Positions 15,298 to 23,833 of a stretch of DNA of 64,000 nucleotides are shown here, piece by piece (positions within the stretch are counted from its first letter, which is position 1; the number at the start of each line of letters is the position of its first letter). The notes beneath the pieces were generated by a model that searched no databases, was not told the origin of the DNA, and saw only the letters and a program-made list of their open reading frames with translations. Made by a program: the position numbers and the translations under genes. Source of the stretch: Actinoplanes octamycinicus (lineage in GTDB: Bacteria > Actinomycetota > Actinomycetes > Mycobacteriales > Micromonosporaceae). The stretch spans positions 7,979,501 to 8,043,500 of the forward strand of contig NZ_JACHNB010000001.1 in assembly GCF_014205225.1 (NCBI RefSeq). Direction: 5' to 3'.

Positions 15298-18200
15298 CAG
15301 GCGATCCTCGTCTGCATGTCGATGATGGTCCCGGTGGTCCCGGTGGTGATCGTGACGTCACCCATGAAGGCCCGCATCAGCATGATGCCGCGACCGCGGT
15401 GCGGGTTGTCACCCGGCCGCGGCACCTTCCACCGGCCGGTGTCCGAGACGATCAGCCGCAGCATGTCCGCGGTGGCCGCGGCGCGCAGCTTGATCAGCCC
15501 GCCGGTCAGGTCGCGGTGTCCGTGCTCGATCGCGTTGGCGCACGCCTCGCCGGCCGCGACCAGAACGTTCTGCGCGGTCACCTGGTCCACCCCGCAGCTC
15601 TCCAGCCAGCCGCGCAGCGCGGTCCGGATCGGGGCCAGCCGGGACGACTCGGCCGGGAACTCGATCTCCAGCGGGCCGGGCTGGCGGTAGAGCAGCAGCG
15701 CCACGTCGTCGTCGAACCCGCCGGCCGGCGCGAGCCGCTCCATCACCTCGGTGGCCAGGTCCTCGATCGGGGTGCGGCGGCCCAACTGGACCGCCTCGGC
15801 GGCCCGGTCGATGCCGGTGGTCAGCGGCTGCCGGCGTCGCTCGATCAGGCCATCGGTGTAGAGCAGCAGGGTGGTGCGCGGCGCCAGGTCGAACTCCGCC
15901 TCCCGCCGGGCCTGGTCCGGGCGGATCGCCAGCGGCCGGGACCGGCCCTGGTCGAGCAGGTGGGTGGTGCCGTCGGCGAGCGCCGCGATCGGCGGCGGGT
16001 GCCCGGCCGCCGAGTAGCGCAGGTGGCCGGTGGCCGGGTCGAGCACGCCGCAGAACACGGTGGCGCAGCTCGCCCCGGGCAGCAGGGCGGCGAACCGGTC
16101 GAGCGCGGTCAGCGTCTGCGCCGGGCTGGTGTTCTGCAGCAGCAGGGCCCGGCAGGCGGAGCGCAGCTGGCCCATCACGGTGGCGGCGCGCAGCCCGTGC
16201 CCGACGCAGTCGCCGACCACCAGGCCGATCCGGCCGTCCGGGAGCGGGATGGTGTCGTACCAGTCGCCGCCCACCTTGAGCGGCCGGGTGGCCGGCTCGT
16301 AGCGGACCGCGAACCCGATCGGCAGCTGCGCCGGGCCCAGGATGGCGCGCTGCAGGGCCAGCGCGGTCTCCCGCTGCTGGTCGATCTGGTGCACCCGGCG
16401 CAGGCCCTGGGCCAGGTGCCCGGCGAGCAGCGCGAGCAGCGTCTGGTCCTGCTCGGTGAACGGGCGGCGGTGGCTCAGCTCGACCCAGAGGACCATGGTG
16501 CCCTGCGGGTGCTCCAGGCTGATCCCGGCGCCCGAGTTGTGCTCGGTGACCGGGGTGAGCAGCGGCTTGTCGCGGAGCGTGAGCAGCCGGTCCTGCGGCA
16601 GGCCGGCCCAGGTCAAGGCGGGGTCGGTACTGATCACGGCGGGTTCGCCGGCGCTGTCGAAGACGGCGGCCAGCACGTACGACGCCTGCCACAGCCCGTG
16701 CAGCTCGTCGAGCGCCCCGGCCACCGCGTCGGCCAGGTGGTCCGCTTCGGACAGCCGCACGCTCAGCGCCGCCAGGGCGGTCTCCCGCTGGATCGCGTAG
16801 TGCTCGTCAGTCACGTCACGGAACGTCCCGACGATCACGCCCCGGCCGCTCTCCGGGTCGCGCACGTGGTTGAACGCGGCGGCCACCCAGAGCGTGTGCC
16901 CGTCCCGGTGCCGGACCGGGATCGTGTAGTCGCCGTGCCGCTGCTGCATGAGCAGGTCGAAAGCCGCCCGCACCTGGGCGTGGGCGTCCGGCTCGCGCTC
17001 CGCGTCCGGCCACCACGGGTGGACCGGGGCGTACGGGAGCCCCTCCGGGCCGAAGCCGAGCTTGTCGGTGAAAGCGGCGTTGATCTCGATGACCGCGCCG
17101 TCCTCGTCGCAGACGAAGAACGCCTCCTGCAGCGAGTCGACCAGCGCGGTACGCCACCGGGCGTGGTGATTGCGCAGCCGGGCCAGCTCCACGTTGGCCC
17201 GCACCCGGGCCAGCAGCTCGGCCGCCGAGAACGGCTTGAACAGGTAGTCGTCGGCGCCCGCCTCCAGGCCCTCGATCGACGCCTCCTCGCCGGCCCGGGC
17301 GGAGAGCAGCAGCACCGGCACGCCGGCCGTGCGGCTGTCCGCGCGCAGCGCGGCGACCAGCTCGAGCCCGTTCATCCGGGGCATCATCACGTCACTGACC
17401 ACCAGGTCGGGCGCGTCGGCGCGGATCGCCTCCAGGGCGAGCCGGCCGTCGCCGACCGCGGTGACCCGGTGCCCGGCCGAGCGCAGCAGCCGGGTCAGGT
17501 AGTCGCGCATGTCGGCGTTGTCGTCGGCGACCACGACGTCGGCCGCGTCGCCGGCCGGCCCGCTCGCCACCGGCGTCTCCAACAGCGCGTCGCCGGGCAG
17601 CCAGCGGTTCGCCTCCTGCAGGAACGGCTCGACGGTGGCCGAGACCGCGGTCGCGGCGCCGTCGGCCACTACCGGGCCGGAGCCGAACGGGAGCCGGATC
17701 GTGAACACCGTGCCCTTCCCCGGCTCGCTGTCCGCGGTGATCGTGCCGTCGTGCAGCCCGACCAGCTCCTTCACCAGCGCCAGCCCGATGCCGCTGCCCT
17801 CGTGCGAGCGGGACCGGGCGTTGTCGATCCGGTGGAACCGCTCGAACAGCCGGGGCATCTCGGCCGGCGCCACCCCGATCCCGGTGTCGGCGACGGTGAC
17901 CACCGCCCGGTGGTCGGCCGAGGCGCGCACCGACACCCGGATCGAGCCGTCGAAGGTGAACTTCAGCGCGTTGCTGAGCAGGTTGAGGACGACCTTCTCC
18001 CACATGCCCCGGTCGATCAGCACCGGCTCGGGCAGCGGCGGGCAGTCCACCTCGAAGGCGAGCCCGGCCCGCTCGATCGCCGACCGGAAGACGCTGGCCA
18101 GCTCGGCGGTGGTGGCGGACAGGTCGACCGCCTCGAAGTGCGCCTGCATCCGGCCGGCTTCCAGCCGGGAGAAGTCGAGCAGCGCGTTGACCAGCTTGCC

Positions 18201-19322
18201 GAGCCGCAGCCCGTTGCGGTGCATCACGTCCAGCTCGTCGAGGATCTCCTGGTCGGCGCCCGCCAGCCGGGCCCGTAGCTCGTCCAGCGGCCCCATGATC
18301 AGGGTGAGCGGGGTGCGGAACTCGTGGCTGATGTTGGAGAAGAACGTGGTCTTCGCCCGGTCCAGCTCGGCCAGCTCCTCGGCCCGCCGCTGCTGCGCCT
18401 GGTAACTGCGGGCGCTGGCGATCCCGGCGGCCAGGTGACCGGCGGTCAGCTCGACGAACCCGCGGTAGGCGTCGTCGACCGGGCGGTAGCGGTTGAGCGC
18501 GGCGACGAAGAACCCGTACGGCTCGTCGCCCTGCCGCAGCAGCGGCACGACCAGCGCCTCCCGGGGCGGGTCCGGCCAGGCCCCGGCCGGCAGGTCCGGC
18601 TGGGCCAGGGTGAGCAACCCGGGCTCCGGCGGCGCGGCCAGCATGCTCAGCGCGGCCGGGTGGTCCGCGGCGATCCCGGACGACGAGCGCAGCCGGGCCT
18701 GCCCGGTCTCGTCGAACAGGTAGGTGAGCGTGAACGGCAGATCCCGCAGGTTCCGCTCCAGCTGCTGGTTGGCGAAGGTGAGGATCTCCTGCTCGGTGCG
18801 GATCACGCTGGGGTCCGAGCCGAGGTCGCGCAGCGTCGCCATCCGCCGCTCGGCGATCACCCGGTCGGTGTCCTCGCTGACCACGCAGAGGAATCCGGCC
18901 AGCACGCCGTCGTCGTCGTGCAGCGGGCTGTAGGAGAAGGTGTGGTAACTCTCCTCCGGGTAGCCGGACCGCTCCAGGAACAGCAGCAGGCTGGCATCCC
19001 AGGTGGCCTGGCCGGTGTCCAGCACGTTCTGGATGCGCGGGCCGATGTCGCCCCAGATCTCCGCCCACACCTCGCTGGCCGGGCGGCCCAGCGCCCACGG
19101 ATACTTGCGGCCCAGGGTGTCCCGGCGGTAGGCGGCGTTGCAGAAGAAGGTCAGCTGCGGCCCCCACGCCATCCACATCGGGAACCGGGACGAGAGCAGG
19201 ATGCTGACCGCGGTCCGCAGGCTCTGCGGCCAACCCTCCGGCGGCCCGACCGGGGTCGCCGCCCAGTCGACCGCGGCGAGATCCCGGCCGACCTCGGCGT
19301 CGGCGGCGAAGACGTCGCTCAC
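15297..19322 (-). CDS. Hybrid histidine kinase fused to response regulator, PP2C phosphatase and anti-sigma kinase
   Basis: A 1341-aa cytosolic multidomain protein. In order: PAS (about 10-150); GAF (165-305); HisKA with FFSNISHEFRTPL (phospho-H333); HATPase_c (435-545) with NLLSNALKF, DTGIGV and GSGIGLAL; REC (595-710) with phospho-D644 and K696; PAS (725-840); GAF (845-985); SpoIIE-type PP2C (1005-1215) with GGDWYD (D1020), GDCVGHG (D1038), LLYTDGL (D1157) and FDDDV; and an RsbW/SpoIIAB-like HATPase (1218-1340) with EACANAIEHG (N1263). All key residues are present. It can thus sense, autophosphorylate, pass phosphate to its own REC domain and, by inference, switch the downstream STAS protein. 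GTG 19322 overlaps the stop of the LacI gene (GTGA). No membrane segment is visible, so the signal is internal. Confidence 0.93.
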   Translation of the reverse strand: MSDVFAADAEVGRDLAAVDWAATPVGPPEGWPQSLRTAVSILLSSRFPMWMAWGPQLTFFCNAAYRRDTLGRKYPWALGRPASEVWAEIWGDIGPRIQNVLDTGQATWDASLLLFLERSGYPEESYHTFSYSPLHDDDGVLAGFLCVVSEDTDRVIAERRMATLRDLGSDPSVIRTEQEILTFANQQLERNLRDLPFTLTYLFDETGQARLRSSSGIAADHPAALSMLAAPPEPGLLTLAQPDLPAGAWPDPPREALVVPLLRQGDEPYGFFVAALNRYRPVDDAYRGFVELTAGHLAAGIASARSYQAQQRRAEELAELDRAKTTFFSNISHEFRTPLTLIMGPLDELRARLAGADQEILDELDVMHRNGLRLGKLVNALLDFSRLEAGRMQAHFEAVDLSATTAELASVFRSAIERAGLAFEVDCPPLPEPVLIDRGMWEKVVLNLLSNALKFTFDGSIRVSVRASADHRAVVTVADTGIGVAPAEMPRLFERFHRIDNARSRSHEGSGIGLALVKELVGLHDGTITADSEPGKGTVFTIRLPFGSGPVVADGAATAVSATVEPFLQEANRWLPGDALLETPVASGPAGDAADVVVADDNADMRDYLTRLLRSAGHRVTAVGDGRLALEAIRADAPDLVVSDVMMPRMNGLELVAALRADSRTAGVPVLLLSARAGEEASIEGLEAGADDYLFKPFSAAELLARVRANVELARLRNHHARWRTALVDSLQEAFFVCDEDGAVIEINAAFTDKLGFGPEGLPYAPVHPWWPDAEREPDAHAQVRAAFDLLMQQRHGDYTIPVRHRDGHTLWVAAAFNHVRDPESGRGVIVGTFRDVTDEHYAIQRETALAALSVRLSEADHLADAVAGALDELHGLWQASYVLAAVFDSAGEPAVISTDPALTWAGLPQDRLLTLRDKPLLTPVTEHNSGAGISLEHPQGTMVLWVELSHRRPFTEQDQTLLALLAGHLAQGLRRVHQIDQQRETALALQRAILGPAQLPIGFAVRYEPATRPLKVGGDWYDTIPLPDGRIGLVVGDCVGHGLRAATVMGQLRSACRALLLQNTSPAQTLTALDRFAALLPGASCATVFCGVLDPATGHLRYSAAGHPPPIAALADGTTHLLDQGRSRPLAIRPDQARREAEFDLAPRTTLLLYTDGLIERRRQPLTTGIDRAAEAVQLGRRTPIEDLATEVMERLAPAGGFDDDVALLLYRQPGPLEIEFPAESSRLAPIRTALRGWLESCGVDQVTAQNVLVAAGEACANAIEHGHRDLTGGLIKLRAAATADMLRLIVSDTGRWKVPRPGDNPHRGRGIMLMRAFMGDVTITTGTTGTIIDMQTRIA

Positions 19323-20314
19323 CTGTGCTGACTCCCCTTACCCGTCGTGCCGCGGACGACCAGTCGCGGGGGCACCACGATATCCCGCGTGGCGACCGCC
19401 CTCGCCTCGATCCGGTCCACCGCACGGGTGACCGCGTCCGTCGTCATCCGGCCGATGTCCTGTGCGACCGTGGTCAGATCGATGTGCCCGAGCCGGCTGA
19501 AACTGCTGTCGTCGTACCCGACCACGCTCAGCTCCTCCGGCACCCGCACCCCGCGCCGGCGGACCACGTCGAGCAGACCGGTGGCGCTCAGGTCGTTGAA
19601 CACGGTCACCGCCGTCGGCAGCTCGTCGAGCAGGACCGCTGCGGCGCGGGCGCCGTCGTCCTCACCGGATCCACCGGGGATGATTTTCCGGTACGACGTC
19701 AGCCCGTGCCCTTGCATGGCCTCCTCATACCCCCGCCGTCGCTCGGCCGAACCGTGCCGCGCACCACCGTCGATGTGGGCGATCCGGGTGTGTCCCAGCC
19801 CGACCAGATGGTCGACGGCCAGCCGCGAGCCGAGCGCGTCGTCGGTGCGCACCACGTCCACGTCCCGCCGCCGCACGGTGCGCATCATCGCCACCACCGG
19901 CCGGCTCGCGGCCAGCGCGGCCAGCTCGGCGGCCGGCAGCTCCGGGCTGAACAGCACCAGCGCCTCGCACCGGTCGTCGAGCAGCTCGGCGACCGCGGTC
20001 CGCTCGTCGCGCCGGGGCGTCACCGCGCTCAGCGTCAGCTGGTAACCGGCCCGGCCGGCCGCGTCGTAGAGCCCGGTCAGCACGTCGACGTGGAACGGGT
20101 GCCGGACGTCGAACATCACCCCGAGCAGCTGGCTGCGGCCGCTGCGCAGCAGGCGGGCCCGGGTGTCCGGCCGGTAGTCGAGCCGGCGGGCCACCTCCAG
20201 CACCCGCTCCCGGGTGGCGGCACCGGCGCCGGGCGCGCCGCGCATCACGATCGACACCAGGGCGACCGAGACGCCGGCCTCGGCGGCCACATCGGCGAGG
20301 GTGGGCCTGCGCAT
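19319..20314 (-). CDS. LacI family transcriptional regulator, first gene of the kinase operon
   Basis: A 331-aa LacI/GalR-type regulator. Residues 1-55 are the HTH and hinge (RRPTLADVAAEAGVSVALVS, then ATRERVLEVARRLDYRPD); the rest is a periplasmic-binding-protein-like sensor (LLGVMFDVRHPF, HIDGGARHGSAERRRGYEEA, VVGYDDSSFSRL). Its stop overlaps the GTG of the hybrid kinase by 4 bp, so the two are translated together. ATG 20314 is 6 nt from a TAAGAT -10 box (20321-20326), suggesting a leaderless message. A GAACGTTC half-operator at 20343-20350 falls in its promoter, which fits autoregulation. The ligand is unknown; LacI members usually sense sugars. Confidence 0.92.
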   Translation of the reverse strand: MRRPTLADVAAEAGVSVALVSIVMRGAPGAGAATRERVLEVARRLDYRPDTRARLLRSGRSQLLGVMFDVRHPFHVDVLTGLYDAAGRAGYQLTLSAVTPRRDERTAVAELLDDRCEALVLFSPELPAAELAALAASRPVVAMMRTVRRRDVDVVRTDDALGSRLAVDHLVGLGHTRIAHIDGGARHGSAERRRGYEEAMQGHGLTSYRKIIPGGSGEDDGARAAAVLLDELPTAVTVFNDLSATGLLDVVRRRGVRVPEELSVVGYDDSSFSRLGHIDLTTVAQDIGRMTTDAVTRAVDRIEARAVATRDIVVPPRLVVRGTTGKGSQHR

Positions 20315-20342
20315 CCGCCGATCTTAGGCGCTGTGACGCCGG

Positions 20343-20379
20343 GAACGTTCGCTCGCGCACGTCTACTAGAACGTTCTAG
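20343..20379. promoter_or_regulatory. Divergent promoter with two GAACGTTC operators
   Basis: Two copies of GAACGTTC occur 26 bp apart, at 20343-20350 and 20369-20376. The second is the core of a perfect 14-bp palindrome CTAGAACGTTCTAG (20366-20379). It overlaps the TAGAGT -10 box (20377-20382) of the MFS gene, while the first lies in the -35 region of the LacI gene. A palindrome with central CpG is what LacI-family proteins bind, so the adjacent regulator is the obvious candidate. Confidence 0.65.
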
Positions 20380-20390
20380 AGTCCGGTGCC

Positions 20391-21614
20391 GTGGAGACCC
20401 TCACCGCCGGCCGCCGCTGGGCGGCCCTGCTCGCCCTCGCCCTGGGCGGCTTCGGCCTCGGCCTGACCGAGTTCGTCGCCATGGGCCTGCTCCCGGAGAT
20501 CGCCCGGGACCTGCTGCCCGGGCGGTACGCGGCCTCCGCCCCGGACGCGGTCGCCCAGGCCGGCTGGATGATCACGATCTACGCCCTCGGCGTGGTCGCC
20601 GGGGCGCCCACCATCGCCGCGCTCACCGCCCGCGTGCCGCGCCGCCGCCTGGTCCTCGGCCTGCTCGCGCTGATGGCCGGCGGCACCGCGCTGTCCGCGC
20701 TCGCCCCGACCTTCGAGCTGGTGCTGGCCGGCCGGTTCCTCGGCGCGCTCGCCCACGGCGCCTACTTCGGCGCGGCCGGCATCCTGGCCGCGACCATCCT
20801 CGGCCCCGGCAACCAGGGCAAGGGAGTGGCCCTGGTGATCGGCGGCCTGACCGCGGCGAACATCGTCGGCGTCCCGCTGATCACCGGCCTCGGCCAGGCG
20901 CACGGCTGGCGGGTGGCCTACCTCGCGGTCGCCGCCGTCTTCGCCCTCACCCTGCTCGCCGCCGCCCTGGTCGTCCCGCCGGTCGCCGCCGCGCCGGGCG
21001 GCTCGCCGCGCGCCGAGCTGTCCGCCTTCCGCTCCCCCACGGTCTGGCTCGCCGCCGCGGTCGTCGCCGTCGGCCCGGCCGGCTTCTTCGCGGTGAACAG
21101 CTACGTCGCCCCGGTCACCACGCACGTCACCGGCCTGCCCGCCGACCGGGTCCCGTGGATCCTGGCGGTGATGGGCCTCGGCATGACCGCCGGCATCGCG
21201 GCCGGTGGCATCGCCGCCGACCGCGACCTGCGCCGCGCCGTCCTCGGCGGCCTGGCCGGCCTGCTCGCCTCGGTCGCCCTGTTCGGCCTGCTCGCCAACC
21301 ACCCGGTGGGCTTGTTCGCCAGCGCGTTCCTGGTCGGCGCGGCCAGCCTGTTCATCGTCCCGGCCCTGCAGGGCCAGCTCATGGTCGCGGCCCCGGGCAC
21401 CCAGCTGATGGGCGCCGCCATCAACCAGTCCGCGATCAACCTGTCCAACAGCCTGGGCGCCGCGATCGGCGGCGCGGCGATCGCGGCCGGCTGGGGCTAC
21501 CTGTCCTCGGCCTGGCTCGGCGTCGCCCTCGCCGCCGGCGGCCTGCTGCTGGCCGTCGCCCACTTCCGCCACGCCCCGGCCCCGGCCCGGGAGCAGCAGC
21601 CGGCACTGGTCTAA
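20391..21614 (+). CDS. MFS transporter, 12-TM drug/sugar efflux type (AraJ/YdhP-like)
   Basis: A 407-aa major facilitator with twelve hydrophobic segments. Features of the DHA1 efflux group include ALGGFGLGLTEFVAMGLLPEIA in helix 1, ALTARVPRRRLVLGLL in the loop 2-3 motif A position, and AGRFLGALAHGAYFGAAGILAA. Close relatives export arabinose-like sugars, chloramphenicol or other small molecules; the substrate cannot be fixed. GTG 20391 starts 8 nt after a TAGAGT -10 box and overlaps no ribosome site, so the message is near-leaderless. It is divergent from the LacI-kinase-STAS operon and shares its operator region, so it is probably controlled by that LacI protein. Confidence 0.88.
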   Translation: METLTAGRRWAALLALALGGFGLGLTEFVAMGLLPEIARDLLPGRYAASAPDAVAQAGWMITIYALGVVAGAPTIAALTARVPRRRLVLGLLALMAGGTALSALAPTFELVLAGRFLGALAHGAYFGAAGILAATILGPGNQGKGVALVIGGLTAANIVGVPLITGLGQAHGWRVAYLAVAAVFALTLLAAALVVPPVAAAPGGSPRAELSAFRSPTVWLAAAVVAVGPAGFFAVNSYVAPVTTHVTGLPADRVPWILAVMGLGMTAGIAAGGIAADRDLRRAVLGGLAGLLASVALFGLLANHPVGLFASAFLVGAASLFIVPALQGQLMVAAPGTQLMGAAINQSAINLSNSLGAAIGGAAIAAGWGYLSSAWLGVALAAGGLLLAVAHFRHAPAPAREQQPALV

Positions 21615-21720
21615 CCGGGACGCGCCGCCTGGCCACGCGGCAGCCCGCCTGATCGGCGGCGCCGTCCCTCGGCCGCCGGGTCCGGGCCGCGCGGCGCGGC
21701 GCGGCCGGTGGCGAGCGGTG

Positions 21721-21740
21721 CTCGCGGCGTACCGCAAACG
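21721..21740 (+). repeat. GCGTACCGGAAA short dispersed motif, copy 2
   Basis: CTCGCGGCGTACCGCAAACG lies in the gap between two convergent genes and matches the minus-strand form of the copy at 32577 in 17 of its first 18 bases. Confidence 0.5.
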
Positions 21741-21815
21741 GGGTGACCGCAGCCCGGCGAACCGTGCCGTGCGGCGCACCTCAGGGGTGCGGGTCGTCGG
21801 CCTGACATCGCGAAA

Positions 21816-21841
21816 CGGCCGCCGGCTGACGCCGGCGGCCG
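21816..21841. terminator. Hairpin terminator between convergent genes
   Basis: A perfect 11-bp GC stem (CGGCCGCCGGC / GCCGGCGGCCG) with a 4-nt loop lies between the convergent MFS gene and the membrane-protein gene at 21892. There is no T-tract, which is normal for actinobacteria. Confidence 0.65.
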
Positions 21842-21891
21842 ATCGCTTCAGATTCCTTGTCGCGCAGACCGCGCCCTACGACTGAGCCGGG

Positions 21892-22500
21892 TCAGGACTC
21901 CACCAGCATCGGGGCCGGGGCGACCCGGGCCCACTCCATGGTGGCGCGGTGCGCGAACCGGTAGATGTCCGACTCGGTGACCGACCTGCCGAAGGCGTGC
22001 TCGTGCGCGTGCGCCTCGGCGGTCATCACCAGGCGGATCAGGTCGGCGACCGAGCCGGGGTGCTCGCGGCACAGCTTCGCCGCGATCGACAGCTGCCGGT
22101 CGGAGACCTTGTTCAGGTACTCCGGCATGCCGGCCCGCCAGGCCCCCGGGTAGACCAGGTAGCCGGCCGGCAGGTTGCCCGGGCCGCCGAGCACGTCGAG
22201 GATCCGGATCGGGTCGACCTTCGGCGCCGGCGCGTTCATCCCGGCGTAGGCCAGCCCGCCGACCGCGAGCAGCACCACGACGAGCACCGCCATGGCCGGG
22301 TTGCCGCTGCCGACCGCGATGATGACCCCGAGCACGAGCAGCACCAGCCCGCCGCCGAAGAACGCGGTCATGCTGCCGGTCTCCGAGTTGCGCCGGTAGG
22401 CCTGCTCGATGGATTTGTGGATCAGGCCGTTGAGCACCGCGTCCTGGGGCCGCCAGCCGTCGGCGCGCGCCGGCACGCCTCGTGGTGCGTCCTGCGCCAT
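21892..22500 (-). CDS. Small membrane protein, unknown function
   Basis: A 202-aa protein. A hydrophilic N-terminus (about 1-45, with HKSIEQAYRRNSE) is followed by two adjacent membrane segments (about 46-90, AFFGGGLVLLVLGVIIAVG and AMAVLVVVLLAVGGLAYAG). The C-terminal cytosolic or external domain of about 110 residues begins KVDPIRILDVLGG and includes a His/Glu-rich TAEAHAHEHAFG segment. I do not recognise the family. GGAGACGAC directly before ATG 22500 is a strong ribosome site and decides the start. A very strong hairpin separates it from the next gene upstream on the same strand. Confidence 0.65.
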   Translation of the reverse strand: MAQDAPRGVPARADGWRPQDAVLNGLIHKSIEQAYRRNSETGSMTAFFGGGLVLLVLGVIIAVGSGNPAMAVLVVVLLAVGGLAYAGMNAPAPKVDPIRILDVLGGPGNLPAGYLVYPGAWRAGMPEYLNKVSDRQLSIAAKLCREHPGSVADLIRLVMTAEAHAHEHAFGRSVTESDIYRFAHRATMEWARVAPAPMLVES

Positions 22501-22615
22501 GTCGTCTCCTTCCGTGGACTGCCCGCGCATATCGGCGCCCACCAGTCCCGGTTGAGCCTTTTCGCCCTTCCGACTCCCCTGGCCGCGAAGCCTCGGCGAG
22601 CAGGCCAGTCGCGGT

Positions 22616-22676
22616 CCCCGGCTGGCTTTCAAGGGTGTCTCGAGAGGCTCGAGACACCCTTGAAAGCCAGCCGGGG
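22616..22676. terminator. Perfect 29-bp inverted repeat (strong hairpin)
   Basis: The arms 22616-22644 and 22648-22676 are perfectly complementary with only a 3-nt loop; the arms begin CCCCGGCTGGCTTTC. It lies between two same-strand genes, downstream of the one at 22760-23452, so it should terminate that gene on the minus strand. The arm sequence is related to the hairpin at 54508-54560. Confidence 0.8.
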
Positions 22677-22759
22677 GCTTACGGCGCGGCCGCGACCGAA
22701 GTGGCAGCGGCCTCGCGCGGGCGGCGCGAGGCGAGCGCGGCGGACGTACCGGGGAAGGG

Positions 22760-23452
22760 TCAGGCCAGGAGGCACTCGCGCATCTGTTTGCCCGGGTTCC
22801 ACTGGCCGACGATGCGGCTGACCGCCGGGTCGAGGACGTTGACGCTCTTGTTGCTGCGCATCTGGGTGCGGGCCGGGGCGGGCAGCGGCGGCGGGTCGGA
22901 CATCTCGTTGCGGATCGCGGTGGCGGCGGTGATCAGGTTGACCGCGAGGGTGGCGCCGTCGACGTCGACCAGGATCCGGCCGTACTCCCAGCCGGCCAGG
23001 GTCAGGTCGAGGACCTCGAACATGTGGGTGAGCAGCGGGACCGTGGCGGTGGCCCGGACCGTGTCGGCGGGCTGGGCGCCGACCGCCTGGACCGCGGCGG
23101 CGACATGCACGTACGGATGCAGGCCGTGCGGCGCGGCGAACAGCGGCGACCGGAGCCGCTTGCCGGCGGCCTCCCAGAGCGGCCGGTAGTTGCGCCGGTC
23201 GGCCGGCATGCCGAGGGCGGCGCTCTGCGCGGCGACGTTCGCATAGGCGCTGTCGGCGAACTCGTGCAACACGGTCGCCGCGACGATCACCCCATCGACC
23301 CCGGCGAGCAGGGCGGCGGCCTGGCCGGCCTGGTCGGCGAGCTTGCCCGGGGCGTGGGGGCCGAACCGCTGCCGAAGCTCTCCCAGCAGCTGCTGCTGCC
23401 GCATCGGATCCTGCTCGATCCGCTTCTTACCGAGCCCTCGCAGCCAGCGCAT
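22760..23452 (-). CDS. Hypothetical protein
   Basis: A 230-aa cytosolic protein, not recognised. It begins MRWLRGLGKKRIEQDPMRQQQLL, has helix-rich regions (DGVIVAATVLHEFADSAYANVAAQ; LHPYVHVAAAVQAVG) and a beta-containing segment (YGRILVDVDGATLAVNLITAATAIR), and ends in a Cys two residues from the terminus. Codon use is typical of the genome. The start at ATG 23452 follows GAGGCGAC on the minus strand. The gap up to 23642 carries divergent promoters to the antitoxin-like gene. Confidence 0.55.
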   Translation of the reverse strand: MRWLRGLGKKRIEQDPMRQQQLLGELRQRFGPHAPGKLADQAGQAAALLAGVDGVIVAATVLHEFADSAYANVAAQSAALGMPADRRNYRPLWEAAGKRLRSPLFAAPHGLHPYVHVAAAVQAVGAQPADTVRATATVPLLTHMFEVLDLTLAGWEYGRILVDVDGATLAVNLITAATAIRNEMSDPPPLPAPARTQMRSNKSVNVLDPAVSRIVGQWNPGKQMRECLLA

Positions 23453-23641
23453 GTCGCCTCGTTTCCACACCGCGTGCCGAACCGACGCAAACTCTAGAGG
23501 GCGGCGCGGCACGTCTTTCTGTCACCCTTGGTATTGCGTACGCCATGTGCGGCGCGTCCGGACGCCGCCACGCGGCGTGGCGGTTTGGGTGTGCCCGGAC
23601 GGGGCATACCTGCCGGTCAGAGCGTCGAGGGGGTTGCGATC

Positions 23642-23821
23642 ATGAGTTTTCTGGACAAGGCGAAGGACTTCATCGACAAGCACGACGAGCAGGTCGACCA
23701 GGCCCTGGAGAAGGTCGGCGACCAGATCGACAACCGTACCGGCGGGAAGTACCGCCAGCACATCGACAAGGCGGTCGACGAGGCGCAGCGCCGCACCGGA
23801 GCCGGCGACACCCGGCCGTGA
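23642..23821 (+). CDS. Rv0909-type small antitoxin-like protein
   Basis: A 59-aa, highly charged helical protein: MSFLDKAKDFIDKHDEQVDQ, ALEKVGDQIDNRTGGKY and QHIDKAVDEAQRRTG. This heptad-like Lys/Asp pattern with a central TGGKY matches the Rv0909 family, annotated in Mycobacterium tuberculosis as a putative antitoxin. No toxin gene sits next to it here, so it may be an orphan; similar free-standing copies are common in actinomycetes and may have another role. GAGGGGG lies 7 nt before ATG 23642. Confidence 0.8.
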   Translation: MSFLDKAKDFIDKHDEQVDQALEKVGDQIDNRTGGKYRQHIDKAVDEAQRRTGAGDTRP

Positions 23822-23833
23822 CGGCTCCCCGGG

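Noticed and set aside
15399..18278. Long open frame on the plus strand opposite the hybrid kinase
   Set aside because: It is a mirror of the GC-rich kinase gene, has no recognisable domain, and begins without a ribosome site.
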